A stretch of DNA of 64,000 nt, taken from assembly GCA_002705055.1 (NCBI GenBank), contig PAHY01000022.1:31548-95547 (forward strand), written 5' to 3'. Shown here piece after piece: positions 51,280 through 60,698 of this stretch (the first letter of the stretch is position 1; every line of letters starts with the position of its first letter). The position numbers and the translations under genes were made by a program. The stretch is from Planctomycetota bacterium. GTDB taxonomy: Bacteria > Planctomycetota > UBA1135. The notes beneath the pieces were generated by a model. That model saw only the letters and a list, made by a program, of their open reading frames with translations. It ran no database searches and was not told where the DNA came from.

Positions 51280-54200
51280 CGGGCAGCGTGTTCGAGGAAC
51301 AACGCGACTTCGCGCGGGAAGCGCGTCAGGAAACCACGCGCGAGATGACGCGCCCGCTCCTTCAGCCCACCCTCGGCGAGCGAGTCGTAGATCGCCAGCT
51401 CGGCTTCCGCCGCGAAGGGCGCGAGCTTCTGCCAGGCGCGCGCTGCCGCCACCCGGTTGACCTTGCCCTCCGGCGTCCCCGCGACCATGCAGGCGTCCTG
51501 ATAGGCCTGGGCAGCCTCGGCGATCGGATCGGCGGCTTCGCTTGGCTCATCGGGCGCTCCTTCTTCCATCGAAGTCAGCGAAGCGGCGATGTCCTCGGCG
51601 GACTCCTCCGCGTCCGCGGCGGCCCCGGCATCCTGCTGTGCCACGACCAGGGACAGAGCCTGGAGCGGACGCTCGATCCGCAGAGCAGCCTGCCCGACCG
51701 TGGTTCCCGCAGCGCGCGCGGTGACGGTACCGAACCAGTACTCGCCCGCCGGACGGCGGGCCAGCGCGGGCGGAGTCAGCACCGCGAGGCGGGAGCCGCC
51801 GTACGGAATGCGCAGCCGCGCCCCGGTCTCGCCGGCGAGCGCCGCGTCGAGACTGTCCGCGACCTTGCAGGCTCCGCCGCCGGTCAGGAAACGGATCTCG
51901 GCGCCGGCGTAGGCCTGCTGCACCATGGCCGCACCCAGCGCGGGGAAGGTGAGTTCAAACTCGTAGCTGCCGGCATCGTGATGCCCCAGTTCGGTGTCGA
52001 TCTCGTAGGCGATGTGGCGATGCAGCACCTTGCCCTTCGCGTCGCGCACCACCAGCATCAGGTCCTCGCGGAGCTCGGTGGTCTGGATGGAATGCGGCAT
52101 GCGCAACACGAGATCACAGCCGCCTTCCGGCACTTCCACCGTCCAGCTGCGGACGCCCTGGAACATGCGCTTACCGAGACCCAACTCGGGGCGAATCGGA
52201 TCCGGCCGCATCTCGAGCGGCGCCGTGACCGGCTGCGCATAGCCCTGCACCGTCGCAGCGATCTGCACATCCTGGTCGGCCAGCAGGCTCTGCCAGGCCA
52301 CGTAGCCCAGATCCTGGCCAGCCGGGATCACCACCTCGGCCGCGTGCGGCAGGGCGCCGACAAACTGCACCTCGAGGCGGTACTTGGCCGTCGTGTTGGT
52401 CGCCCAGCGCGAAGCCATGGTGTACTCGAGGATCGTGCCCACTTCGACCGGCACCGTGGTCTCGTGGCTCTCGCCGTCTTCCAGGAAGTAGCGGCCGCGG
52501 GCCTGACGATCGCCCGCATAGCGAGTGCCGCTGACCGAGCCCGCGCCGGCGCGGATTTCGTTGCGTCCGCCGCCCTCCTGCACGATGCGCAGCTTCGCCG
52601 CGTGCGCGCCCGCGGGGACCTGGAGGAAGGTCCGTTCCAGCGCGCCCGGGCGCAGGCGGAACTGCTTGCTGAAGCGGTGATCGTCGGCCGCCGAGGTGTG
52701 CTCCGGCACGACAACCGTTACGGGCAACACGATCTCCGGGCCCAGTTCACGCGGCTGATCGACGTCGTAGAGCAGCACGCGCGTGGAGTGCAGACCGGGC
52801 TCGAGCATGCCGGGTTCGACGCGCACCGGCATCGGACGGCCGGCAGCGGTCACGTAGAGGAAGTCGGGGACGTCCACCCACTTGGCTTCGGCGACCGGCT
52901 GCAAAGTGCGCAGGAAGTCGGCCTTGACCGCGTTCGGCGCGTCCTCATCGAAGCGCGGAGTCAGCGAGACCTGCACCTCCTGGGCACGCTGCGACGCGAC
53001 GCCACGCAGATAGACACCCGCGCCATCGCCAAAGGGATTGCGCGCGCTGACCTCGTATTGCTGATCGAGGGAGCCGTGCTCGTGCAGCAGGCGCATCGCC
53101 TCGAGCGCGGCGCTCATCTCGATGAAGCCGTGGCCATGCTCGACCCAGGCGTGCTGCTTCATCGGCTTGGCCGAAAGCCGCAGGGCGCGGTCGATGCGCG
53201 CCGGCGTTCGGCCCAGTGACTCGGCGCGCGCGGCGCTGTGCAGCAACGCGATGCAGCCAGCCATCTGCGGCGCGGCCATCGAGGTACCGTTCCAGTTCTC
53301 GCCCTTGGTGATCCCCCACGAAGGGAGCGGAGCGAGCGCTGCGCCCGGCGCGGCGTAGTCGATGCCAAGGGCGCCGGTCGGCAGCGGGCCACGACTGGAG
53401 AAGTCGAACAGCACCGGGTCGGCCGGATCCAGCGAGGAGTAGTTGGCGCGCGCGGTGTCGGGCCAGATGGCGGCGGCGATCGAGAACGCGGCTTCGGTCG
53501 TGGCCGGAGCGCCGACCGTGGTCAACGTGGGGCCCTCGTTGCCGGCGGAGGTCACGACGCAGAGGCCGCGACGGGTGGCTTCCTCGACGGCCCAGCCGTC
53601 CGGCTCGTTGCCATCGGCAGCAAAGGACGGACCGCCGAAGCTCATGTTGACGACCTGACAGCCGGACTCGACTGCGTAATCCAGCGCCTTCGAGATGGCG
53701 TAGCCGCTGGTGCTTCCACCGAACTTGCCATCACCGATCTTGATCGAGACGAGCTCGACCCCCGGCGCGATGCCGTTGAGTCGCCCGCCTTCGCCCTCGT
53801 AAGCGCCGACGATGCCGGCGACGTGCGTGCCGTGACCGTGAGCGTCGAAATACACGACGATCTGATCCCCTTCAAAGCCGATCGCGTAGTTCATCAGCGC
53901 TTCGTCGCCGAGCGTCGCCCAATCGCCCGATTCCCGGAAGCTGCGCAGCGCCGGCTCCTCGTCGAGGTCGCCGTCGCGGTCGTTGTCGATCACCACCTTG
54001 CGCTGCCCTTCGTGCTCGAAGACCAGCAGGTCCCAGACCGGGCCGTCGTCCTCGAACTTGTCAAAATGACGCGCGGTCTCGGCGGCGGACAGATCCTTGG
54101 CCGGGTCGCCCAAGGCGCCCGCGGCCTGATCGTCGAGATAGTCCACCTTGTCCGCAGCCCATGCGCCGCGCCGCTCGGCCACGAGGCGCGCTTCGAGGTT

Positions 54201-54599
54201 GTCCGGCAGCCAGTCCAGATCGAGCCGGATCAGGCCATAGCTGGCCCCCGGCACATAGTGCCGCCCGAGCTCGAGCGTGCGCCCGGAGAGCGCCAGCAGT
54301 TGAGTTCCCTGCGGCTGCGCGGTGTGCTGCACCGTCAGCCGACCGTCCGTGGTCGCGTCGTACCAATCGACGATCTTGCGTCCGCCAGTCGTGCTGCGCT
54401 GCAGGTACGGGTGGCCCGGATCGATCCCGGTATCGAGGATCGCCACGCGAATCCCGCGACCGTCGTATTCGGGGTGGGCCTCAAGAAAGGCACGAACACC
54501 GAGATCCTCTTTGGGCAGCTGAGCCTGGAGAGGGTCCTGGGGCGCAGGTGCGGCCAGAATGAGCGAACAGAGGGCCAACATTTGGCCCAAGTCTACCAT
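51270..54599 (-). CDS. large secreted subtilisin-like serine peptidase (S8, tripeptidyl-peptidase II-like)
   Basis: 1109 residues. Signal peptide in the first ~20 residues (start at 54599, or the ATG six codons on), then the S8 domain with Asp in 'VAILDTGIDPGHPYL', His in 'GHGTHVAGIVGAYEG' and Ser in 'NGTSMAAPQMAGCIALL'; 'VNMSFGGPSF' and 'SAGNEGPTLTTVGAP' line the oxyanion site. A ~190-residue insertion between Asp and His and a long C-terminal beta-rich region (~600-1050) with Cys-poor sandwiches recall TPP II. The chain ends in a helical TPR-like part. Secreted or periplasmic protein degradation is inferred. Confidence 0.88.
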   Translation of the reverse strand: MVDLGQMLALCSLILAAPAPQDPLQAQLPKEDLGVRAFLEAHPEYDGRGIRVAILDTGIDPGHPYLQRSTTGGRKIVDWYDATTDGRLTVQHTAQPQGTQLLALSGRTLELGRHYVPGASYGLIRLDLDWLPDNLEARLVAERRGAWAADKVDYLDDQAAGALGDPAKDLSAAETARHFDKFEDDGPVWDLLVFEHEGQRKVVIDNDRDGDLDEEPALRSFRESGDWATLGDEALMNYAIGFEGDQIVVYFDAHGHGTHVAGIVGAYEGEGGRLNGIAPGVELVSIKIGDGKFGGSTSGYAISKALDYAVESGCQVVNMSFGGPSFAADGNEPDGWAVEEATRRGLCVVTSAGNEGPTLTTVGAPATTEAAFSIAAAIWPDTARANYSSLDPADPVLFDFSSRGPLPTGALGIDYAAPGAALAPLPSWGITKGENWNGTSMAAPQMAGCIALLHSAARAESLGRTPARIDRALRLSAKPMKQHAWVEHGHGFIEMSAALEAMRLLHEHGSLDQQYEVSARNPFGDGAGVYLRGVASQRAQEVQVSLTPRFDEDAPNAVKADFLRTLQPVAEAKWVDVPDFLYVTAAGRPMPVRVEPGMLEPGLHSTRVLLYDVDQPRELGPEIVLPVTVVVPEHTSAADDHRFSKQFRLRPGALERTFLQVPAGAHAAKLRIVQEGGGRNEIRAGAGSVSGTRYAGDRQARGRYFLEDGESHETTVPVEVGTILEYTMASRWATNTTAKYRLEVQFVGALPHAAEVVIPAGQDLGYVAWQSLLADQDVQIAATVQGYAQPVTAPLEMRPDPIRPELGLGKRMFQGVRSWTVEVPEGGCDLVLRMPHSIQTTELREDLMLVVRDAKGKVLHRHIAYEIDTELGHHDAGSYEFELTFPALGAAMVQQAYAGAEIRFLTGGGACKVADSLDAALAGETGARLRIPYGGSRLAVLTPPALARRPAGEYWFGTVTARAAGTTVGQAALRIERPLQALSLVVAQQDAGAAADAEESAEDIAASLTSMEEGAPDEPSEAADPIAEAAQAYQDACMVAGTPEGKVNRVAAARAWQKLAPFAAEAELAIYDSLAEGGLKERARHLARGFLTRFPREVALFLEHAARWQ

Positions 54600-54605
54600 G
54601 TTGGA

Positions 54606-55331
54606 CTACTCAGCCCCGGCAGCCCAAACCTCTTGCGGCACCAAAATCCGGCCACAGGAGCGACAAGGAAGGAGCGCGTTGGCCGCGCTGACCTTGACCT
54701 GCTCGTTCGGCGGAAGGTTTGAGCCACAACCCGAACAGCTGTTGCCGCGCATGACGGCAACCGCGCGCCCCTGGCGCGCGTCGGCAACACGCGCGTAGAG
54801 CTCGCGCGCTGCGGTCGAGAGCGGCTGTTCGAGCTCGGCACGCTCCCCCTGAAGCGCGGCGAGCGCTTCGCCGAGGCTAGCCTCATCGGAAACGACGACT
54901 TCGCGGAAGCTCTCGAGTTCCTTGCGCTGCTCCTCGACTTCGGCCCGGGCGGTGTCCCGGTCGGCGGAATAGCGGTCGGCTTCTTCGAGCAACTGCAGCG
55001 CCTCTTCCTGGGCCGCGGCGACCTTGGCCCGCAGGCCATCGGCTTCGTGCTGCGCCACCCCCACCGCGCCGGCGTCGCGGGCGCCGTGAATCTGCTCTTC
55101 GAGCTTCGTGATGCGCAGCTCGTGCTTGGCGACGTCGTTCTCTAGGTCCTGCGCCCGCGCCAGGCAGGACTTGCGCTCGGCTTCGAGCTGCTCGGCCGCG
55201 GCCTCGCGCGCGGAGAAAGCGGCTTCACGCTCCCCCAGCTCCTCGGGGATCGAGGCGAGCCGTTTCGTCTGCGTCCGAATCCTCTCGTCGAGGTGCTGCA
55301 GACGCACGAGGGAGACCAACTGTTCCTTCAC
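54606..55331 (-). CDS. coiled-coil protein with C4 zinc ribbon (CdsZ/zf-RING_7 type)
   Basis: About 241 residues from a GTG at 55331. Residues ~1-180 are an uninterrupted heptad-rich antiparallel coiled coil ('LVRLQHLDERIRTQTKRLASIPEEL' in part), followed by 'GNSCSGCGSNLPPNEQ' and 'LPCRSCGRILV', a C4 zinc ribbon. This layout matches the COG1579 family, often found near rpoD/dnaG or rnhA; its cellular role is not settled. Lies between rpoD (with a terminator) and the peptidase gene, 6 nt ahead of the latter. Confidence 0.85.
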   Translation of the reverse strand: MKEQLVSLVRLQHLDERIRTQTKRLASIPEELGEREAAFSAREAAAEQLEAERKSCLARAQDLENDVAKHELRITKLEEQIHGARDAGAVGVAQHEADGLRAKVAAAQEEALQLLEEADRYSADRDTARAEVEEQRKELESFREVVVSDEASLGEALAALQGERAELEQPLSTAARELYARVADARQGRAVAVMRGNSCSGCGSNLPPNEQVKVSAANALLPCRSCGRILVPQEVWAAGAE

Positions 55332-55344
55332 CCTGGAAAGGATG

Positions 55345-55384
55345 ACGCGCCGGACCGATCCGCACAAGGACCGATCCGGCGCGT
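55345..55384 (-). terminator. terminator hairpin after rpoD
   Basis: A stem of 10 perfect pairs (ACGCGCCGGA / TCCGGCGCGT) extended by 4 more with two mismatches, 20 nt after the rpoD stop. The minus strand then reads CATCCTTTCC, a weak U-run. Confidence 0.6.
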
Positions 55385-55404
55385 TTGCGGTTCGGGGTGT
55401 CGAC

Positions 55405-57219
55405 CTAGGAGACGCCGTCGATAAAGCCGGCCAGCTTGCGCGCCCGGATCGGGTGCTGCAGCTTGCGAATGGCCTTGGCTTCGATCTGGCGCACCCGCTC
55501 GCGGGTGACGCGGAAGATCCGGCCCACCTCTTCGAGGGTGTAGGTGTAGCCGTCGCCGATGCCGTAGCGCAGCTTGACGATCTCGCGCTCGCGGAAGGTG
55601 AGCGACTCCAGCACATCCGAGATGCGCTCTTTGAGCATGCCCTGCCCCGCCCGTTCGACCGGGTTCTCCGAGGACTCGTCCTCGATGAAGTCGCCAAAGT
55701 AGCTGTCCTCGCTGTCGCCGATCGGTCGATCGAGCGAGATCGGGTGCTTGGCGATCTTCATGACGCGCTGCGCCTCGTCGACCGAGATCTCGGCGGCTTC
55801 CGACATCTCTTCGATCGAAGGCTCGCGGCCCATGGTCTGCAGCAGGCGTTTCTGCACCGCGCGCAGCTTGGACATGGTCTCGATCATGTGCACCGGGATG
55901 CGGATCGTGCGCGCCTGGTCCGCGATCGAACGGGTGATCGCCTGGCGGATCCACCAGGTGGCATAGGTCGAGAACTTGTAGCCACGGCGGTACTCGTACT
56001 TCTCGACCGCCTTCATCAGGCCGGTGTTGCCCTCCTGAATCAGGTCGAGGAAGCTGAGTCCGCGGTTGCGGTACTTCTTGGCGATCGAGACCACCAGGCG
56101 CAGGTTGCCCGAGGACAGATCGCGCTTGGCCTGCTCGTAGGCATCGACCGAACGGTTGATCCGATCCATGCGCACTTCGAAAGAGCTCAGCGGCTCGAGC
56201 GCTTGCGACTCGATGCGATCGAGCCGCGCTTTCAGGGCCCCGAACTCTTCCTTCCCGGCCTTGGTGCGCTTCTTGTTCGAATCGAATGCATCCGCCTGGG
56301 TCTGCAGCGCCTGCCATTCGGCGAGGCGACCCTGCAGGATGGCGATGATGTCGACGACGTGGTTGACCTGCAGGTGCAGCTCTTCGAGCAGCACGGCAAT
56401 GCAGCGCTGACGTGCGCGCATTCCCCGCTGGAACACCGCGCGCTCGGCCTTGTTGAGCCGGCTGTCGAGGTGCAGCTCGTAACCAACCCGCGCGGCATCG
56501 CGCAGTTCCTCAAGCGACTGGATGTGTCCGCCCAGGCGCTGCTCGAGGTCCTGCTTGGTGAGCTCGTAGCCCGCACCCCCGTCGATGTTTGACGAGGCGC
56601 CTTCGGTGCCGTCCTCGCCGGCCTGCTTCTTGAGGCGGCGGTTGAAGTGGATGACGCCGAAGCTCGAGTTGGCCTGCGCCGAAGGGTTCACCTTCAGCGT
56701 GCGGTCAAAGGCGGCTTCGCCGTTCTTGACCTGGTGCAGCAAATCGAGAACCGGCTCGAGCGCGAGACCGGATTCCAGGACCAGACGACGGAAGATCTTG
56801 CGCGAGACTTCGGTCTTCTTGGCCAGCGAGATCTCCTCGTCGCGCGTCAGCAGCGGGATCTCGCCCATCTGCGTCAGGTACATCCGCACCGGGTCATCGA
56901 TCTTCTCGAGGACCGGCGTGGAGGCGCGCCCCGCGTTGCCGCGGACCGCGGCGACGGCCAGCGGCTTGGTCGCGACGGGCATCGGCGCGGTGAGCTGCGG
57001 AGCCTCCTGAGGCTCACCAGCATCGCCGACACGAATGCCGGCCACCTCGAGGCGGTCGAGCACCTCGGTGAGCGTCTCCAGGGCGTTCTTGCCCTGCGCA
57101 GCCACAGTCAGGGCTGCGTTGATTTCATCGAAGCCCAGACTTCCGCCAAGCTCGCGCCCTTTTTCAATGAGCGCTTCGATGGCTTGTTCTGTCTTCTTGT
57201 TCAGGGTCGATTTGGACAT
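55405..57219 (-). CDS. rpoD: RNA polymerase primary sigma factor (sigma70)
   Basis: 604 residues. Region 1.1-like start, region 1.2 '[27 protein letters not shown]' in part, a long non-conserved insert (~165-330), region 2 '[27 protein letters not shown]' and '[19 protein letters not shown]' (the -10-melting aromatic set), region 3 '[11 protein letters not shown]', and region 4 '[38 protein letters not shown]' in part, which reads the -35. Twelve nt after dnaG, the conserved dnaG-rpoD order. Confidence 0.97.
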   Translation of the reverse strand: MSKSTLNKKTEQAIEALIEKGRELGGSLGFDEINAALTVAAQGKNALETLTEVLDRLEVAGIRVGDAGEPQEAPQLTAPMPVATKPLAVAAVRGNAGRASTPVLEKIDDPVRMYLTQMGEIPLLTRDEEISLAKKTEVSRKIFRRLVLESGLALEPVLDLLHQVKNGEAAFDRTLKVNPSAQANSSFGVIHFNRRLKKQAGEDGTEGASSNIDGGAGYELTKQDLEQRLGGHIQSLEELRDAARVGYELHLDSRLNKAERAVFQRGMRARQRCIAVLLEELHLQVNHVVDIIAILQGRLAEWQALQTQADAFDSNKKRTKAGKEEFGALKARLDRIESQALEPLSSFEVRMDRINRSVDAYEQAKRDLSSGNLRLVVSIAKKYRNRGLSFLDLIQEGNTGLMKAVEKYEYRRGYKFSTYATWWIRQAITRSIADQARTIRIPVHMIETMSKLRAVQKRLLQTMGREPSIEEMSEAAEISVDEAQRVMKIAKHPISLDRPIGDSEDSYFGDFIEDESSENPVERAGQGMLKERISDVLESLTFREREIVKLRYGIGDGYTYTLEEVGRIFRVTRERVRQIEAKAIRKLQHPIRARKLAGFIDGVS

Positions 57220-57231
57220 GCGATGGACTGA

Positions 57232-59010
57232 TCAATCGATCTCGTCGAGCGGCGACCATCTTCCTGGTCGCAAGTAACGGCGAAGGTCATCGTCGCTGGA
57301 CCCGCTGGGCCGTCGCACCTTTTCCCGGTTCAGCGGGAGCGCTTCGAGCGCGGCTTCGAGCGCGCTGCGCGGTTGAGAGTGGCGACGGTAGCGGAGTTCG
57401 TCGAGCCAGGACTGCGCCGGATGGGCAGCAAAGGCCACCAGGGCCTGGTCGAGACTGCAGTCTTCTCCAGCAGTACGCTGCGAGAAGCACCACTTCAAGA
57501 CCTCGCGGGCGCAGGAGTCCTCGAGTTCCTGGGCAGCGAGTCGCTCGCTGTAGGCCGGGAACAGCGAGGGGTCGACCAGCAGGGGTTCAACGACTTCGCG
57601 TTCGTTCTGAATCAGGTTCTGCTCAGCGGGATCGGTATTCGAGTTCGAGTTGGGAGTGGGCGGACGGACGGGCAGCGCCGGCTCCGGGGCAGGGGAAGTA
57701 CCGGGGAGCAATCGCCGCAGCGCGTCCTCGGAGACCGCGAGCCGATCACAGATCCGACGCTGCCAAGCTTCCGCAAGCACTGGATTTGCCGTGGCTTGCA
57801 CCCACTGAGCGAGTTCCTGAGCTGCTTTCGACTTGACCTGCGGATCGCGGAGATCTTGCTCCTGGTCCCACGCGGACAAACGCCAATCGATTATATCCCA
57901 CGCTTTTGCAACGCGTTCACGGAGTTCTTCCACCCTTCCGTCGGCGACCAGATCGGCCGGATCGGCGCCTTCGGGCAGATCCACGGCCCGAACCTCGATC
58001 CCCTCGCGGACCAGGATCCAGGCGGCGCGCTTGGCCGCCTCGCGACCGGCCCGGTCGCCGTCCAGCAGCAGAGCCACCGGGCGCTTGGTCCGGCGCAATC
58101 GCCGGGCATTGTCCTCGGTGAAAGCGGTCCCCAGCGCGGCGACCGCGGTGGGCATGCCGGCCTGATGGAGCAGGATGACGTCCAGATAGCCCTCGGTGAG
58201 CAGAATGGGCAGGCGGTCGTCCTCGCGCAGCCCCTGGGCCAGCTTGTCCGCGCCGTAGAGCAGCCGGCGCTTCGGAAACAGCGGCCCCTCGGGCGAGTTG
58301 ATGTACTTGCCGCGCTTGTTCTCTTCCGCCCAGGATCCGGGCAGGTAGCGGCCGCCGAAGCCCACGGTGCGGTCGCCGGCCTCGACGACCGGGAACATCA
58401 GCCGCTCGCGGAAGCGGTCATTCCAGGAGCCGTCCCGCTGCGAGCGCATGGCCAGGCCGGCCATCTCGAGGACCTCGCCCTCGTAGCCCGCCTGCAGCAG
58501 GCGCTGCGACAGCCAGTTCGACTCATTCGGCGCCCAGCCGATCTGGAAGGCGCGGATCATCTCCACGCTGACCTGACGACCCTCCAGGTAGGCGCGCGCC
58601 TGCGCGCCCTCCGGGCCGGCCAGCGCCTCGTGGTAGAAACGACGCGCCCGGGCGAGGGCCTCGCGAGCGAGCTTCTTGCGGTCGCGCTCCTCGCGGTCGG
58701 CCTGGTGTCCCCCCGGGCGCTCGGGCATCTCGACCCCTGCGGAGTCGGCCAGCATGCGCACTGCCTCGATGAAGTCGAGGCCGTCGATCTCACGCACGAA
58801 GGTGATGACGTCGCCGCCCTTGCCGCAGCCGAAGCACTTGAAGAAGTCGCGGTCCGGGAGCACCGAAAAGGAGGGCGACTTCTCGGCGTGGAAGGGGCAC
58901 AAACCCCACAGCCGATTGCCCTTGCGACTGAGCTGCACCCGCTGCCCCACCACCTGCTCGATGGGCAGGTTCTGCTTGATGGCATCGATGGTCTGGCTGA
59001 GATCGCTCAT
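57232..59010 (-). CDS. dnaG: DNA primase
   Basis: 592 residues. N-terminal CHC2 zinc finger ('LCPFHAEKSPSFSVLPDRDFFKCFGCGKGGDV', metal ligands C-x2-H ... C-x2-C), then the Toprim core ('LTEGYLDVILLHQAG' with the catalytic Glu, 'LLLDGDRAGREAAKR' with DxD) and a less conserved C-terminal helicase-binding part. It lays RNA primers for the DnaB fork helicase also encoded here. 42 nt after ksgA. Confidence 0.96.
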   Translation of the reverse strand: MSDLSQTIDAIKQNLPIEQVVGQRVQLSRKGNRLWGLCPFHAEKSPSFSVLPDRDFFKCFGCGKGGDVITFVREIDGLDFIEAVRMLADSAGVEMPERPGGHQADREERDRKKLAREALARARRFYHEALAGPEGAQARAYLEGRQVSVEMIRAFQIGWAPNESNWLSQRLLQAGYEGEVLEMAGLAMRSQRDGSWNDRFRERLMFPVVEAGDRTVGFGGRYLPGSWAEENKRGKYINSPEGPLFPKRRLLYGADKLAQGLREDDRLPILLTEGYLDVILLHQAGMPTAVAALGTAFTEDNARRLRRTKRPVALLLDGDRAGREAAKRAAWILVREGIEVRAVDLPEGADPADLVADGRVEELRERVAKAWDIIDWRLSAWDQEQDLRDPQVKSKAAQELAQWVQATANPVLAEAWQRRICDRLAVSEDALRRLLPGTSPAPEPALPVRPPTPNSNSNTDPAEQNLIQNEREVVEPLLVDPSLFPAYSERLAAQELEDSCAREVLKWCFSQRTAGEDCSLDQALVAFAAHPAQSWLDELRYRRHSQPRSALEAALEALPLNREKVRRPSGSSDDDLRRYLRPGRWSPLDEID

Positions 59011-59052
59011 GGAGGGCTGCCTTGCAGTCTGGCAAAGACACCGGGGCGGCGT

Positions 59053-59898
59053 CTAGACGCAATCCTCGTGCCGAGCCAAATCTTCGGCGGCCGCGCGCCA
59101 GGTGGCGGGGTCGACCTCTTCGGCCCGCGCCGACTCGGCGACGCCCAGGCCTTGCAGGGCGACCGCGGCCTCGGGCCATTCCTTGCTGAGCAGGCCCAGG
59201 ACGCGCTTGCGCCGCTGGGCAAACCCGGCCCGAAGCATCCGGCGCAGGGCCGCGTCAGTGGCGGGGTCCGGCGCTACCGGGCGCGGCGTGAGATGCAGGA
59301 AGGCCGAGTCGATCTTGGGGCGCGGCCAGAACACCTGCGCCGGCACCCGGCGCCCGAGGCGCGCGTCGAAGTGCTGGGCGAGCCGAATCGGCAAGGGGCC
59401 GCGATCGGCCCGCTGCGCCGCCTTCTCGGCCACTTCCTTCTGCAGCAGCAGGCAGGCGCTGCGCAGCGGCCGCCCCGCCAGCCGGGCAAGAAACGGGCCG
59501 CTGATCGCATAAGGCAGATTGGCCACGACGCGCGGCGGCGGCCCGGCCTGCCACCAGTCCTCGACCTCCGGGTGGAAGCTCTCGTCCGGCCCGAGCACGT
59601 CGGAGTGGAGCAGCTGCAGCCGCCCTTCCGCGAGCTCGTCCGCGAAGCGCTCCCGCAGCAGCTTGACCAGCCCCGCGTCGATCTCCACGGCCAGGACGAG
59701 CGTGCCGGCATCCAGCAGTTCACGCGTCAGGGAGCCCGCTCCTGGTCCGACCTCAAGCACCCGGTCCCCCGGCTGGACCTCGGCATCCCCGGGGATGGCG
59801 GCGAGCAGCGCCGGGTCGATCAGGAAGTTCTGACCGAACATCTGTCGCGGGCTGAGCCCATGCTCCTCCAGCAGAGCGCGGAGTTCGCCGCGCTTCAC
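59053..59898 (-). CDS. ksgA: 16S rRNA (adenine1518-N6/adenine1519-N6)-dimethyltransferase
   Basis: 281 residues. 'GLSPRQMFGQNFLIDPALL' start, SAM motif 'VLEVGPGAGSLTRELL', 'VLAVEIDAGLVKLL', and the catalytic 'VVANLPYAISGPFLARL' (NLPY), with 'WPRPKIDSAFLHLTPR' further on. It dimethylates two adenines near the 3' end of 16S rRNA. The start overlaps the SUMF1-like gene's stop (ATGA). Confidence 0.96.
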   Translation of the reverse strand: MKRGELRALLEEHGLSPRQMFGQNFLIDPALLAAIPGDAEVQPGDRVLEVGPGAGSLTRELLDAGTLVLAVEIDAGLVKLLRERFADELAEGRLQLLHSDVLGPDESFHPEVEDWWQAGPPPRVVANLPYAISGPFLARLAGRPLRSACLLLQKEVAEKAAQRADRGPLPIRLAQHFDARLGRRVPAQVFWPRPKIDSAFLHLTPRPVAPDPATDAALRRMLRAGFAQRRKRVLGLLSKEWPEAAVALQGLGVAESARAEEVDPATWRAAAEDLARHEDCV

Positions 59899-60698
59899 TC
59901 GCTCTCTCCGTCGCCGGCGAGAAAGTCCGCGAAGGCGGTCTCCTGCGGATAGGCCTGGCGCCAGCGCCGAACGAGCGCGAGGCGCAGCTCGGGCCCCCAG
60001 TCGGCGAGCGCCTGCTGCATCCGCGCGAGCTCCTCGTCATCCGCGCTTCGCCAGCGCGGCAGCGTCTTCTGCTCGAGCCATTCCAAGGCCTCGACCACCG
60101 GGCGGAAGCCGACGTCCGAGGCCCGGTCATCCGGGCGCACCTGGCGCAGCGCCGCATCGCGCGGCCCCAAGCGGTAGTTGGCGAAGGAGCCACCCGCCTG
60201 AAAAGCCGACTGCTCCGAGCCATCCACGGCGTCGTCCGCCAGCCACTCCCAAACGTTGCCCTCGAAGTCGTAGCCACCCAGACCGGTACGCCCGCTCTGG
60301 ATCGCCCCGACCGGCAGCGCCTTGCCCAGATTGAGCTCCAGGGTGTTGGCGCGGTCCACCTCGCGGGAGACCTGGCCGCCGGCGATCCGCAGGTGCATCC
60401 ACTCGATCCGAGTCGGCAGGCGTAGGCCGCGTTCCGCGCACCAGGCCTGCGCCTCGGACCGGGTCATGCCGACGGCCGGCAGCTCCGCGAGCGAGCGGTC
60501 GGTCTCGGCCGCGTATTCAGCGCGCGTGACCTCGAAGCGCGAGACCAGCAGCATCGGCCCCACCGCGTTGGCGGCCGGAGCCAGGAAGAACTGAGCCAGA
60601 GGTTCGCTCTGCTGAGGAACCTGAACCGGATCACCGCAGGCCGCGAGCGCGAGCGCCACGCAGGCGCACCAGCCCGAAGCCATGCGCCCGATCCTCAT
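59895..60698 (-). CDS. lipoprotein with formylglycine-generating-enzyme-like (SUMF1) domain
   Basis: 267 residues. Lipoprotein signal ending 'ALALAACGD'. The middle has the FGE-sulfatase fold pattern: 'VSRFEVTRAEYAA', 'AVGMTRSEAQAWCAERGLRLPTRIEWMHL', 'GGYDFEGNVWEWLADD' and 'AGGSFANY...DVGFRPV'. FGE's active-site Cys pair is not seen, so it is more likely a binding or structural SUMF1-fold protein than an oxidase. A helical tail (~200-267) follows. Coupled to ksgA and to the OmpA-like gene by ATGA overlaps. Confidence 0.82.
   Translation of the reverse strand: MRIGRMASGWCACVALALAACGDPVQVPQQSEPLAQFFLAPAANAVGPMLLVSRFEVTRAEYAAETDRSLAELPAVGMTRSEAQAWCAERGLRLPTRIEWMHLRIAGGQVSREVDRANTLELNLGKALPVGAIQSGRTGLGGYDFEGNVWEWLADDAVDGSEQSAFQAGGSFANYRLGPRDAALRQVRPDDRASDVGFRPVVEALEWLEQKTLPRWRSADDEELARMQQALADWGPELRLALVRRWRQAYPQETAFADFLAGDGESE

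Noticed and set aside
57373..59952. 859-codon open frame on the plus strand
   Set aside because: Shadow of dnaG and ksgA on the other strand.
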